From JBIIJL01 sp044233795 (GTDB taxonomy: Bacteria > Pseudomonadota > Gammaproteobacteria > Legionellales > Legionellaceae), in NCBI GenBank assembly GCA_044233795.1, contig JBIIJL010000021.1, forward strand, positions 1 through 27,729: a DNA stretch of 27,729 bases, given 5' to 3'. The position numbers and the translations under genes were made by a program. Of the stretch, positions 16,000 through 23,524 are shown one piece after another. Positions within the stretch are counted from its first letter, which is position 1, and every line of letters begins with the position of its first letter. The notes beneath the pieces were generated by a model. It was not told the origin of the DNA. It was given only the letters and a program-made list of their open reading frames with translations, and did no database searches.

Positions 16000-17673
16000 T
16001 CATCCAGCGCTCGTTGATCCATCCGGCGGAATATCTAAAATGCGAAGAGCTACTGCCATGACTTTTTGAAATAAAGGAGCGGCAACAGCTGCTGCATAGT
16101 ATCCAAAACGTGAGGGCTCGTGAATTACCACGGCTACAATCAATCTTGGATGCGAAGCTGGCGCAATGCCTACAAAGCTTGCTATGTGACGTTTTTCTTC
16201 ATAGCCTTTATTTCCAGCAATACGTGAAGTTCCCGTTTTGCCGGCAACACGATACCCCGGAATCTGTGCTTGCTTTCCTGTACCTTCTTCACCTGTAACC
16301 ACCGCCTCCATCATATCTAGCACCTCTTGGGCTACCCGTGGATCCAATACTTCTTTTGATGTGATAGGGCCTTGGGTACGCACTAAACTTATGGGTAATA
16401 ATCGCCCTTGGTTAGCAAAGATCAAATACCCTTTTGCTAACTGCAATGGCGTGACCGATAAGCCATAGCCAAATCCTAGTGTCGCAAGTACAAAGGGATT
16501 AGCATCAGCCACTTTCACAATACTGCCCTCGCTTTCTCCAGGGTATCCACTTTCGGTACGCTGCCCAATCCCCACCCGCATCAATAACCCAATCAATTGC
16601 TCAGGGGGACTTTTAAGTACCATTTTTGTAACGCCAACATTACTTGAGCGTTGTAATACTCCAACCACATCCAACACCCCATAATTATGAATATCTCGAA
16701 TCACATGACCATTAACCACCATCCAACTCGGCTGGGTATCTATGACAGTCTGTGGTGTAAATTGCCCGCTTAAAAGCGCACTTGCGATACTAAGTGGTTT
16801 AATCACAGACCCTGGCTCAAACGTATCGGTGAGCGCTTTATTTCGATAACTATCTAAACTATAACGAAATCGAGCATTAGGATTAAATGAAGGATAGTTT
16901 GCGACAGCAAGCACTTCACCATTAGTGGTATCAAGCACGACTACAGAGCCTGACTTTGCCCCAAATTTTTCTATAGTATTCTTAAGCTCATGATATGCAA
17001 AAAATTGCAAACGCCTATCAACGCTCAACTGCAGCAAATTTCCAGGTCTAGGTTCTTTAATGGTTCCTAGATCCTCAATCACACGCCCTACTCTATCTTT
17101 AACCACACGCTTTTTACCACTTAATCCCACCAGCCATTGTTGATAAGCAAGTTCCAAGCCTTCAATGCCGTTATCATCAACATTTGTAAAGCCAATCAAC
17201 TGGGCCATACTCTCACCATCAGGATAATAGCGCTTAAATTCCTCTTGAAAATTAACTCCAGGAATTTTTAATTTTTCAATTTTTTTAGCTTGCATTGGCG
17301 GCAATTGCCGTTGAAGATAAACAAACTCTCGACGATGCGCTGAAGATATCCGCTTTTCAAGAATACGTGTTGAAGTACCGAGCAATCGAGCAAGTTCTGC
17401 TAATTGTGTTTTAGTTGCTTCAAAGGTTTTGGGATTTACCCATACTGATTGCACAGGCGTACTAACTGCAAGAGGAGATCCTTCCCTATCAATAATCATC
17501 CCCCTAAAAGCCGGGATATCGATAACACGCATACTGCGCGCATCCCCTTGACCTTGAAGAAATTTACGGTCCATAACCGTCAAATCAAACATTCGCCAAA
17601 CAAGGGTCAAAAAGATCAAAACAAAAAATAGCGCAACAAACAGCACTCTTGCTTGATGACGCCCTTTTTTCAT
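16000..17673 (-). CDS. ftsI: Peptidoglycan transpeptidase FtsI (PBP3)
   Basis: FtsI is the septum-specific class B penicillin-binding protein that cross-links peptidoglycan together with FtsW at the divisome. The 557-residue protein has a short cytoplasmic N-terminus, one membrane anchor (about 9-30), a PBP dimerisation domain and the transpeptidase domain. Catalytic motifs are S289-V-I-K292, S343-S-N345 and K479-T-G-T482. All three are intact. The start overlaps the ftsL stop as ATGA, and the stop is 7 bases before the preferred murE start, so the operon is tightly coupled. Confidence 0.96.
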   Translation of the reverse strand: MKKGRHQARVLFVALFFVLIFLTLVWRMFDLTVMDRKFLQGQGDARSMRVIDIPAFRGMIIDREGSPLAVSTPVQSVWVNPKTFEATKTQLAELARLLGTSTRILEKRISSAHRREFVYLQRQLPPMQAKKIEKLKIPGVNFQEEFKRYYPDGESMAQLIGFTNVDDNGIEGLELAYQQWLVGLSGKKRVVKDRVGRVIEDLGTIKEPRPGNLLQLSVDRRLQFFAYHELKNTIEKFGAKSGSVVVLDTTNGEVLAVANYPSFNPNARFRYSLDSYRNKALTDTFEPGSVIKPLSIASALLSGQFTPQTVIDTQPSWMVVNGHVIRDIHNYGVLDVVGVLQRSSNVGVTKMVLKSPPEQLIGLLMRVGIGQRTESGYPGESEGSIVKVADANPFVLATLGFGYGLSVTPLQLAKGYLIFANQGRLLPISLVRTQGPITSKEVLDPRVAQEVLDMMEAVVTGEEGTGKQAQIPGYRVAGKTGTSRIAGNKGYEEKRHIASFVGIAPASHPRLIVAVVIHEPSRFGYYAAAVAAPLFQKVMAVALRILDIPPDGSTSAG

Positions 17674-18008
17674 TGTGCACGCAAAATATAAGTTTGCTTC
17701 GCCGTTGGCAACACCATATTCAGTTTATCTTCAGCCAGCTGTTGAACCCGTGACGGCGTCGCCAAGCTTGCCTGCTCTAAAAGCAGCTGCCCCCATCGCA
17801 ATTGCAATTCATTACTCAATTGCTCTTCAATTTGCAACTGGCTTAAGGCAAGCCGATGCTGATTGGTAACATAAACCACAGCCAGTGCACTAGCTAAAAC
17901 CAAAACAAGCAATATTATTTGCTGACACAGCGGTTTTGAAAATCTCATCTCTGTGAGATGTCCACTAAATAAACTACTTTGATTGATCTGTTTCGCTGCA
18001 GCATTCAT
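17670..18008 (-). CDS. ftsL: Cell division protein FtsL
   Basis: FtsL is a small bitopic divisome protein that binds FtsB and FtsQ and helps activate FtsWI. The 112-residue product has a cytoplasmic N-terminus, one membrane helix (about 28-48, rich in Leu, Val and Ala) and a periplasmic coiled-coil stretch with regularly spaced Leu (about 50-75), followed by a region containing LAEDKLNMVLP, the usual FtsL ending. Sequence conservation is low in this family, so position between rsmH and ftsI is the strongest evidence. ATGA overlaps join it to both neighbours. Confidence 0.92.
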   Translation of the reverse strand: MNAAAKQINQSSLFSGHLTEMRFSKPLCQQIILLVLVLASALAVVYVTNQHRLALSQLQIEEQLSNELQLRWGQLLLEQASLATPSRVQQLAEDKLNMVLPTAKQTYILRAQ

Positions 18009-18934
18009 GATATTTTTTCTCCTATCCTAAGGACTGCACTTCGGGAACGTATGTTGTCTCTTATCTCACCCTCCTTTGGCTTGATGGCTTTTCCAATCCG
18101 TTTAAAAGATGTTTTGATATCTCGAGCCCTAACCGGCACGCTCGGCGGCGGGCATAACCCCTGCTCTTCACTGCGCATGAATTGTTTAACAATTCGGTCT
18201 TCAAGGGAATGAAAACTTATGACAACAAGACGGCCACCCACGGCAAGAACATCAACACATTGTTTAAGGCAACTACTTAAATCAGCCAATTCTTGATTGA
18301 TATGAATACGAATCGCTTGAAATACCCTTGTTGCTGGATGTTTATGCTTCTCCCATCTAGGGTGAGCAGCTTTAACAAGCTCGGCTAATACATCCGTGGT
18401 TTGTATTGGAGCGTTTGCACGCGCTGTAACAAGGGCTCCCGCGATCCGTTTTGCATATCGCTCCTCACCATACGTTCTAAATACACTTTCAAGTTCCTGA
18501 GCAGGGGCATGATTGATAAAACGCTGTGCATCAAAATCCTGTTGCAAGTCCATTCGCATGTCCAATGGACCGGACTTTAAAAAACTAAAACCACGCCCTG
18601 GATTGTCAAGCTGGGGGGAAGAAACGCCTAGATCTAGCAAAATGCCATTGATGCGCCCCAAAATCCCTAACTCTTGAGCTATCTCACGGAGCTTTGCAAA
18701 AGACCCTTGAATAATGGTAAATCTCGGATCATTTGCAAAATGGGCCTTAGCATACTCAACAGCCTCCTGATCTTTATCTATAGCAACTATGCGACCTGAG
18801 GAACTCAACAACTCGAGGATAGCTTTTGAATGCCCTCCTCGCCCAAAAGTTCCATCGACATATATCCCATCAGGACGAATCGCCAATGCCTCAGTTGATT
18901 CTTGTAGTAAGACCGAAAAGTGTGCGGCCATCAT
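18005..18934 (-). CDS. rsmH: 16S rRNA (cytosine-1402-N4)-methyltransferase
   Basis: RsmH (MraW) methylates N4 of C1402 in the decoding site of 16S rRNA using SAM. The 309-residue protein shows HFSVLLQES at the N-terminus, the SAM loop YVDGTFGRGGHSKAIL, DLGVSSPQLD with the conserved Asp, GPLDMRMD, the inserted helical domain, and VISFHSLEDRIVKQF. Two ATG codons in a row make the start uncertain by one residue. It follows mraZ after 9 bases and overlaps ftsL by 4. Confidence 0.96.
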   Translation of the reverse strand: MMAAHFSVLLQESTEALAIRPDGIYVDGTFGRGGHSKAILELLSSSGRIVAIDKDQEAVEYAKAHFANDPRFTIIQGSFAKLREIAQELGILGRINGILLDLGVSSPQLDNPGRGFSFLKSGPLDMRMDLQQDFDAQRFINHAPAQELESVFRTYGEERYAKRIAGALVTARANAPIQTTDVLAELVKAAHPRWEKHKHPATRVFQAIRIHINQELADLSSCLKQCVDVLAVGGRLVVISFHSLEDRIVKQFMRSEEQGLCPPPSVPVRARDIKTSFKRIGKAIKPKEGEIRDNIRSRSAVLRIGEKIS

Positions 18935-18943
18935 TTATTTCCA

Positions 18944-19402
18944 TCATAAAGAAAACGTTTTCATTTCATCCGGCAAACCATCTTCTCTTGAAGATTCGGC
19001 TTTCAACCATTCACCACGCCTGGATTGCCATAATGTTTCATCCCACAATTCAAATTTGTTGCCTTGACCAATCATGACCATATGTTTTTTAAGCTCGGCA
19101 TAGTCACGTAACAACGGTGGTAATAAAACCCGACCGCTAGCATCAAGCTCAACATCAGTCGCATGCCCTATCAATAAGCGTTGAATTCTTCTTGCTGCTG
19201 CATTAAAACTTGGCAAACGTTGCAAATTATCTTCAATATTCTGCCATTCCCTTGTTGGATAAAGCAGTAAGCAGGTTTCTTCAGTATCGATGGTTACTAC
19301 CATCGATACCTGGTCATGCTCAACCAAAGAGGAGCGATAGCGCGTTGGGACTGCGAAACGCCCTTTAGTATCAATATTGACTGCATTAATTCCACGAAAC
19401 AT
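18944..19402 (-). CDS. mraZ: Transcriptional regulator MraZ
   Basis: MraZ is a ring-forming DNA-binding protein of the AbrB-like fold that, in E. coli, represses the dcw promoter by binding TGGGN direct repeats. The 152-residue product contains both double-psi motifs: NAVNIDTKGRFAVPTRYR near the N-terminus and DVELDASGRVLLPPLLRDYA in the second half, with DxxGR in each. It is the first gene of the cluster, and TGGGN-type repeats lie in its own upstream region, consistent with autoregulation. The ribosome site GTGGGG lies five bases before the ATG. Confidence 0.96.
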   Translation of the reverse strand: MFRGINAVNIDTKGRFAVPTRYRSSLVEHDQVSMVVTIDTEETCLLLYPTREWQNIEDNLQRLPSFNAAARRIQRLLIGHATDVELDASGRVLLPPLLRDYAELKKHMVMIGQGNKFELWDETLWQSRRGEWLKAESSREDGLPDEMKTFSL

Positions 19403-19436
19403 AACGCCCCACTTTGTGGAACACTAAAGAATCAGG

Positions 19437-19488
19437 AGTATACAAAATTTACTCCCACAATTCTCCACCTTTTAATTAATTTAACCCA
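19437..19488 (-). promoter_or_regulatory. dcw (mra) promoter with MraZ-box repeats
   Basis: Read on the minus strand, TGGGT (19488-19484), TGGAG (19467-19463) and TGGGA (19457-19453) recur at spacings of 21 and 10 bases, so they lie on the same helix face. MraZ is known to bind TGGGN repeats at 10-base spacing. A good -10 box TATACT, preceded by TG (read 19442-19437), lies just downstream. No strong -35 is visible; the boxes cover that region. The start codon of mraZ is about 35 bases further on. Confidence 0.65.
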
Positions 19489-19621
19489 CTTTTCTACACT
19501 ATAGAAACACAATTTCCCTAGCGTCAAGTCAAAACGCCACTTTTGATGAAATATAGGCTGCGAATTGATCTTGAAATGGCGCAGATGATACAAAAAAGAT
19601 TTATGTGGGCTAATTATGGTA

Positions 19622-19644
19622 ATCTGTTTTTAAAAAAAACAGAT
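19622..19644. repeat. Perfect 10-bp inverted repeat upstream of coaX
   Basis: ATCTGTTTTT and AAAAACAGAT face each other around an AAA loop. The 383-base gap between mraZ (start 19402) and coaX (start 19786) otherwise holds the MraZ boxes, the dcw promoter and a coaX -10 box; I see no gene in it, although the coaX frame happens to stay open back to 19543. Neither strand has a T-run after the repeat, so an operator site is more likely than a terminator. Confidence 0.5.
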
Positions 19645-19752
19645 GATAACTCGGTTGCTCAAAAAAGCAAGGTAGTTTGTCTTATCATTTTCGAAGGTCT
19701 GAGCCTACAAATTGTACTTGTTTTCGTTGCATCTCCCAGCAACTCCTTTTAC

Positions 19753-19758
19753 TATAAT
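19753..19758 (+). promoter_or_regulatory. Likely -10 box of coaX
   Basis: A perfect TATAAT lies 27 bases before the coaX ATG, which would give a leader of about 20 bases. The nearest -35-like sequence is TTGCAT, at a poor 20-base spacing, so only the -10 is supported. It places transcription start downstream of the apparent N-terminal extension of the frame and thus supports the ATG at 19786. Confidence 0.4.
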
Positions 19759-19785
19759 CGCCTCATTTACTTAAGATGCTATTTT

Positions 19786-20565
19786 ATGTTGCTCTGTATT
19801 GATGTAGGAAATTCACATATCTATGGTGGTGTAATGAATGAAGGCGAGATCATTTTACGTTTTCGTCATACCTCTAAGGTAAGTACATCCGACGAGCTTG
19901 GCATTTTTCTAAAAAGTGTCCTTAGGGAAAATCAGTGCCCCTCAGAGGACATTCAGGGTATTGCTATCTGTTCGGTAGTGCCCCATTTGGATTATTCCCT
20001 ACGATCAGCGTGTATAAAATATTTCTCAGTTGATCCTTTTTTCTTACAAGCAGGCGTAAAGACTGGTCTTAATATCAAATACCGAAACCCCATTGAAGTT
20101 GGTGCCGATCGCATAGCAAACGCTATAGCAGGTAGTCAGCAATTTCCTGGAAAAAATTTAATTATTATTGATTTCGGTACAGCAACGACATTTTGTGTAG
20201 TCACAAAATTAAAAGCCTATCTAGGCGGAATCATTCTCCCTGGATTGCGGTTAGCTGCCGACGCATTAGCTAAAAATACCGCAAAACTACCGGTGGTCGA
20301 AATTGTAAAAGTTCAACAAATCATTGGCCGTTCAACCATTGAAAGCATTCAGTCAGGCGTATTTTTTGGAGCAATAGGGGCTTGTCGTGAATTGATTGAT
20401 CGCATTAAGGCAGACGCATTTTCAGGTGAAGAAGTGTTGGTTTTGGCCACGGGGGGATTTGCTGCACTATTTGAAAATCAAAACATCTTCGATAGACATT
20501 TACCAGACCTGGTTTTGCAAGGTGTAAGCATTGCTGCAGACATGAATGCCCCAAGCATTACTTAG
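19786..20565 (+). CDS. coaX: Type III pantothenate kinase
   Basis: CoaX phosphorylates pantothenate in the first step of coenzyme A synthesis; it is unrelated to CoaA, needs a monovalent cation and is not inhibited by CoA. The 259-residue product starts MLLCIDVGNSHIYGG, the phosphate-binding motif (usually DxGNT), and contains VGADRIANA, which binds pantothenate, and IIDFGTATTFCVV. GGIILPGLRLAADAL also fits the family. The frame is open 81 codons further upstream, but that part has no family similarity and precedes the TATAAT box. The gene faces away from mraZ. Confidence 0.95.
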   Translation: MLLCIDVGNSHIYGGVMNEGEIILRFRHTSKVSTSDELGIFLKSVLRENQCPSEDIQGIAICSVVPHLDYSLRSACIKYFSVDPFFLQAGVKTGLNIKYRNPIEVGADRIANAIAGSQQFPGKNLIIIDFGTATTFCVVTKLKAYLGGIILPGLRLAADALAKNTAKLPVVEIVKVQQIIGRSTIESIQSGVFFGAIGACRELIDRIKADAFSGEEVLVLATGGFAALFENQNIFDRHLPDLVLQGVSIAADMNAPSIT

Positions 20566-20675
20566 CTAACGTATATCGGAACGTATTGACAATTACTCTA
20601 GACTCATTCGATACCTAGTAATTTGATATATTTTGTATTAATCTGTGTTTTATTTTAAAAACAGGGAATGTTATT

Positions 20676-21410
20676 GTGATAAAAATACTACTTTTTTCGT
20701 TAACGGGCGTAATGTGGATTTGCAATGCATTGGCAGGAGCAATGGGTTCTGTTGGCCTACACACGTCAATCGTTCCTTATGTCACAGGAGAGGCATCAGC
20801 AACCTGGACAAATTTCAACACCATTGGCATTAACTCAATCAACATGATCAAATCAGGCAACGTCTGGGGTGGTCGCTTGGGGCTAGGTTTAATGCATCCT
20901 TTTGGGGAGCGGCTTTTCCTTACAGGAGAAATTGGTGGTGGTTCCTATGGTAGTCAAAAACAAATTGGTACAAACGCTTCTGGTAACCCCGCTACCTATA
21001 ATCGCTTCTCCATTGATGGCTATGACGTTTTAGTCGGCACGCTGATGGTGGTTCAGTCTATCGAACTATTTGGTCATGCAGGTTTCATGATTGAAAACTT
21101 CCGTAATAATCGATGGGAAGATTTGGCTCAAGCCATTCCTGGCGGTTTTCTGTCAGGTAGTGTCTCTCAACACACGAATGCTACACAAGTCTTTCCTGAA
21201 ATAAAGGTTGGGGCTAATTATATGCTTCCATTCATCGCATTTAATGGTCAACTAGCGCTAACCGCTTCTTATGTACATGTTTTTGGTGCAAACCCTCGCA
21301 TTTCGGAGAACACCTTCGCAAGCCAAGCTGGGATTATCCAAAACTCATACGTTAGTAGCCAAAATCCAACACTAAATTCAGTTCTGTTTGGCCTGCGCTA
21401 TTATATCTAA
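20676..21410 (+). CDS. Predicted outer-membrane beta-barrel protein
   Basis: The 244-residue product has a hydrophobic signal peptide with a likely cleavage after CNALAG or ALAGAM (about residues 20-23). The mature part is rich in Gly, Ser, Asn and aromatic residues in alternating strands, for example GGRLGLGLMHPF, LFLTGEIGGGSYG, LTASYVHVFG and SVLFGLRYYI. This pattern fits a small 8-10-strand barrel. The last residue is Ile preceded by two Tyr, slightly off the usual terminal Phe. I do not recognise a named family. The start is GTG with CAGGGA nine bases upstream. It is monocistronic, with a terminator-like hairpin after the stop. Confidence 0.7.
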   Translation: MIKILLFSLTGVMWICNALAGAMGSVGLHTSIVPYVTGEASATWTNFNTIGINSINMIKSGNVWGGRLGLGLMHPFGERLFLTGEIGGGSYGSQKQIGTNASGNPATYNRFSIDGYDVLVGTLMVVQSIELFGHAGFMIENFRNNRWEDLAQAIPGGFLSGSVSQHTNATQVFPEIKVGANYMLPFIAFNGQLALTASYVHVFGANPRISENTFASQAGIIQNSYVSSQNPTLNSVLFGLRYYI

Positions 21411-21425
21411 GATTAAAAATATATC

Positions 21426-21453
21426 GAGAGGGCTGTATTTTTACTACCCTCTC
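21426..21453 (+). terminator. Likely terminator of the barrel-protein gene
   Basis: GAGAGGG and CCCTCTC form a perfect 7-bp stem, with a second small GTA/TAC pairing inside the loop. It lies 15 bases after the stop of the barrel gene. Only TT follows, so the U-tract is poor and efficiency is uncertain. Confidence 0.5.
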
Positions 21454-21645
21454 TTAAGTTACCTCGGCGCAAGCATCGTGCATTCCACAAAGCAGTTGCC
21501 TTATGTCTAAAGAGGCTCTCTTAATTTTTTTCGCTATAATATATTTGAAGCTTGACCCAGACTCTAAATTCACTTTCAAGAACAAAAATAGTACACTCAC
21601 CAGTTACCCCTATGGAAATTTAGTTTTCTTACGGAAAGATTTATC

Positions 21646-22535
21646 ATGAATTCAAAAGAGTTTCGTGGGTCATTGTGCGCCATCTCATCAGGCTTTCTGT
21701 ATGGATCGGTCGGTTACTTCGGCGTCAGTGTCATTAAAGAAGCCTTTTCTGTCCCAAACATGTTGTTTTGGAGATTCTTTATTGCAAGCCTTTTCATGGT
21801 ATTCATCATTGTTTTTAGTCCTAAAAATACCTATCGCAATACTATAAAAGACGTCATGCGCGCCTTTATGAATGGCGCAATCTTCTATGGCCTGTCAACA
21901 ATGCTATATTTTTTTGCCTGTCCATATATTGGATCGGGCTTAGCTATGGTGGTCTTCTTCACATATCCGGCTATGGTCATGCTGCTTAATTATCTTATCT
22001 ATGGGCATCATATCCCGCGCATATACTACCTAGCTATTATCACTATTTTATTCGGACTAAGCTTTTTTGTTGATAGAAACCATATGGAATTTAATCTGCT
22101 GGGCATTGTGCTATCGATTCTCTCCGCAGTCTTGTATGCAGCTTACATTGTTTCTAGTAAAAGCATTACGCAACTATCCGCCAACGTGTGCACACTAACC
22201 GTGTGTCTGGGATGTATGACAATGTCTATCATCCTGGCACTGTCTAATCATACCTTTACTATCCCATACAGTATGGATGTTTGGATCAACTTGCTAGGGA
22301 TCGGTATTATCGCAACGACCTTGCCCATTTTGCTCTTTCTACGAGGTTTGAATTATATCAGTTCAGTAAAATCATCCATTCTCTCGGTGTTCGAACCAAT
22401 CATCGTGTTAATTCTTGGGGTTGTTCTTTTGTATGAACCGATGAACAATATATCATTGGCGTCATCGTTGTGTTGGCGGGTGCATTGATAGCACTCTTTG
22501 CACAACAACAAGCAGTCATTGAGAAGCAACAATAA
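21646..22535 (+). pseudogene. EamA/DMT-family transporter with a C-terminal frameshift
   Basis: This is a drug/metabolite transporter of the EamA (RhaT-like) type with about ten membrane helices in two repeats. The intact frame runs from 21646 to a stop at 22488 and its last residues, SLASSLCWRVH, do not fit a membrane helix. Just after LYEPMNN (about 22446-22452) another frame continues with IIGVIVVLAGALIALFAQQQ, a perfect tenth helix and tail, and ends in TAA at 22533-22535. One base has therefore been lost, or the assembly has an error there. The stop found by restoring the frame abuts the 3' end of rnpB on the other strand. A GGAAAG ribosome site precedes the start. The product may lack only the last helix. 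Confidence 0.85.
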
Positions 22536-22914
22536 AAGTCGGTCGATAAGCCGGGTTCTGTCGCGGACAATCATTCATCTGGGACAAACGTCACCGTTTG
22601 CCTCAAGCAACCTACCCGAATCCCGCACGGGCAGTGCGTTGAGATAAATATCTCACGGATTCCTATTTGGTCTTGCTCCAAGTGGGGTTTTCCCTGCCAC
22701 GCCTGTTACCAGCCGCGCGGTGCGCTCTTACCGCACCATTTCACCCTTACCAGCATCCCACCGTAGTCTGACCCACAACGAAACACTGGCGGTATATTTT
22801 CTGTGGCACTTTCCATAGGCTCACGCCTCCCAGGTGTTACCTGGCACTTCGCCCTATGGAGCCCGGACTTTCCTCCCTTACAGCGAGTGTAAGAGCGATT
22901 GTCTGACCGACTTT
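22536..22914 (-). ncRNA. rnpB: RNase P RNA, bacterial type A
   Basis: This is the catalytic RNA that matures tRNA 5' ends. On the minus strand the 5' end AAAGTCGGTC pairs with GACCGACTTT at the 3' end to form helix P1. AGACAATCGC follows, then the conserved GAGGAAAGTCCGGGCTCC, later CACAGAAAATATACCGCC, and AAGCCGGGTTCTGTCG near the 3' end with its GGTT that base-pairs the CCA of tRNA precursors. The length, about 379 bases, fits type A. The ends are set by P1 and may be off by a few bases. A TTTT run follows P1 and may act with it in termination. Open frames inside it are not genes. Confidence 0.95.
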
Positions 22915-22955
22915 GAAGTGAATAATAACAGATTGATTTGCCAAAACCCAGCAAA

Positions 22956-23240
22956 TTAAAATTCGCGTGTACCAATAAACTCATCATCAAAGTAACGTTT
23001 TAGCTTTGTTCGCAACGTACCGCGACTTACACCTAAAACTCTTGCCGCTTTTGACTGATTATAACGGGTCATTTCCATTACAGTCCGAAACAAAGGGGCT
23101 TCAACTTCTTCAACAATCAATTGATACAAATTGAGATTAGCATCCTTACTGCCCACGGAACTAAGATAACCCTTAACAACACTAACAACTTGTTGAGATA
23201 ACGCTTCACTTTGTTGTTGAACATCCATTACTGAACTCAT
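22956..23240 (-). CDS. fis: DNA-binding protein Fis
   Basis: Fis is a small nucleoid protein that bends DNA and activates or represses many promoters, including those of stable RNA. The 94-residue product has the N-terminal dimer arm and a C-terminal helix-turn-helix, QSKAARVLGVSRGTLRTKLKRY, close to E. coli Fis. The start at 23240 is set by GGAG six bases upstream; the frame reaches 23309 without a ribosome site. It has its own promoter and lies 41 bases before the rnpB 5' end in the same direction, so rnpB may also receive readthrough. Legionella carries several Fis paralogues, so the number of this copy is not assigned. Confidence 0.9.
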   Translation of the reverse strand: MSSVMDVQQQSEALSQQVVSVVKGYLSSVGSKDANLNLYQLIVEEVEAPLFRTVMEMTRYNQSKAARVLGVSRGTLRTKLKRYFDDEFIGTREF

Positions 23241-23316
23241 TTCTTTCTCCAAACTATAAATACTAAAATGTTTATAAATGTATTCAGCCACACATAGCCC
23301 GAACATCATGAATCAT

Positions 23317-23345
23317 ATAGTACCAAATATCTCAAAGAGTGTAAA
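23317..23345 (-). promoter_or_regulatory. fis promoter (sigma-70 type)
   Basis: On the minus strand TTTACA (23345-23340) and TACTAT (23322-23317) are separated by exactly 17 bases. Both hexamers match the consensus at five and four or more positions. A start near 23310 gives a leader of about 70 bases before the fis ATG. Confidence 0.6.
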
Positions 23346-23458
23346 TATTGTTTTAATGATATTCATTTATTAACGGACGCTTAAGAGGATAAAACTCAAT
23401 AAATACGCGGGGTTACATTAATAAAAAAAATGCTTCGACAACTAAACTTGTGTCAATA

Positions 23459-23479
23459 ATCATGCAATTAGTGCATGAT
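23459..23479. repeat. Perfect 8-bp inverted repeat in the fis/deacetylase gap
   Basis: ATCATGCA and TGCATGAT flank an ATTAG loop. It lies about 30 bases after the deacetylase stop and over 100 bases upstream of the fis promoter on the same strand. No T-run follows on either strand, so it may be a protein-binding site; no regulator can be named. Confidence 0.45.
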
Positions 23480-23491
23480 ATCAACCACTAA

Positions 23492-23524
23492 GAGATGAGC
23501 AACTGGACATCAGTTGTTCATCTC
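23492..23524 (-). terminator. Long hairpin containing the deacetylase stop codon
   Basis: GAGATGA-x-CAACTG and CAGTTG-x-TCATCTC pair as a 14-bp stem (one G-U or mismatched position) around a 5-base loop. The last codons and stop of the deacetylase gene lie inside it. It could slow RNA decay or help end transcription; the sequence after it on the minus strand is TTAGTGG, not a proper U-run. Confidence 0.5.

Noticed and set aside
19543..19785. 81-codon N-terminal extension of coaX
   Set aside because: CoaX proteins start at the DVGN motif; the extension is unlike any domain and precedes the TATAAT box.
20586..20614. TTGACA upstream of the barrel-protein gene as a promoter
   Set aside because: The -35 is perfect but no good -10 follows at 16-18 bases (GATACC at best), so I did not list it.
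22706..22990. Minus-strand open frame of 94 codons
   Set aside because: It lies inside RNase P RNA and the fis 3' end and only reflects the structured RNA.
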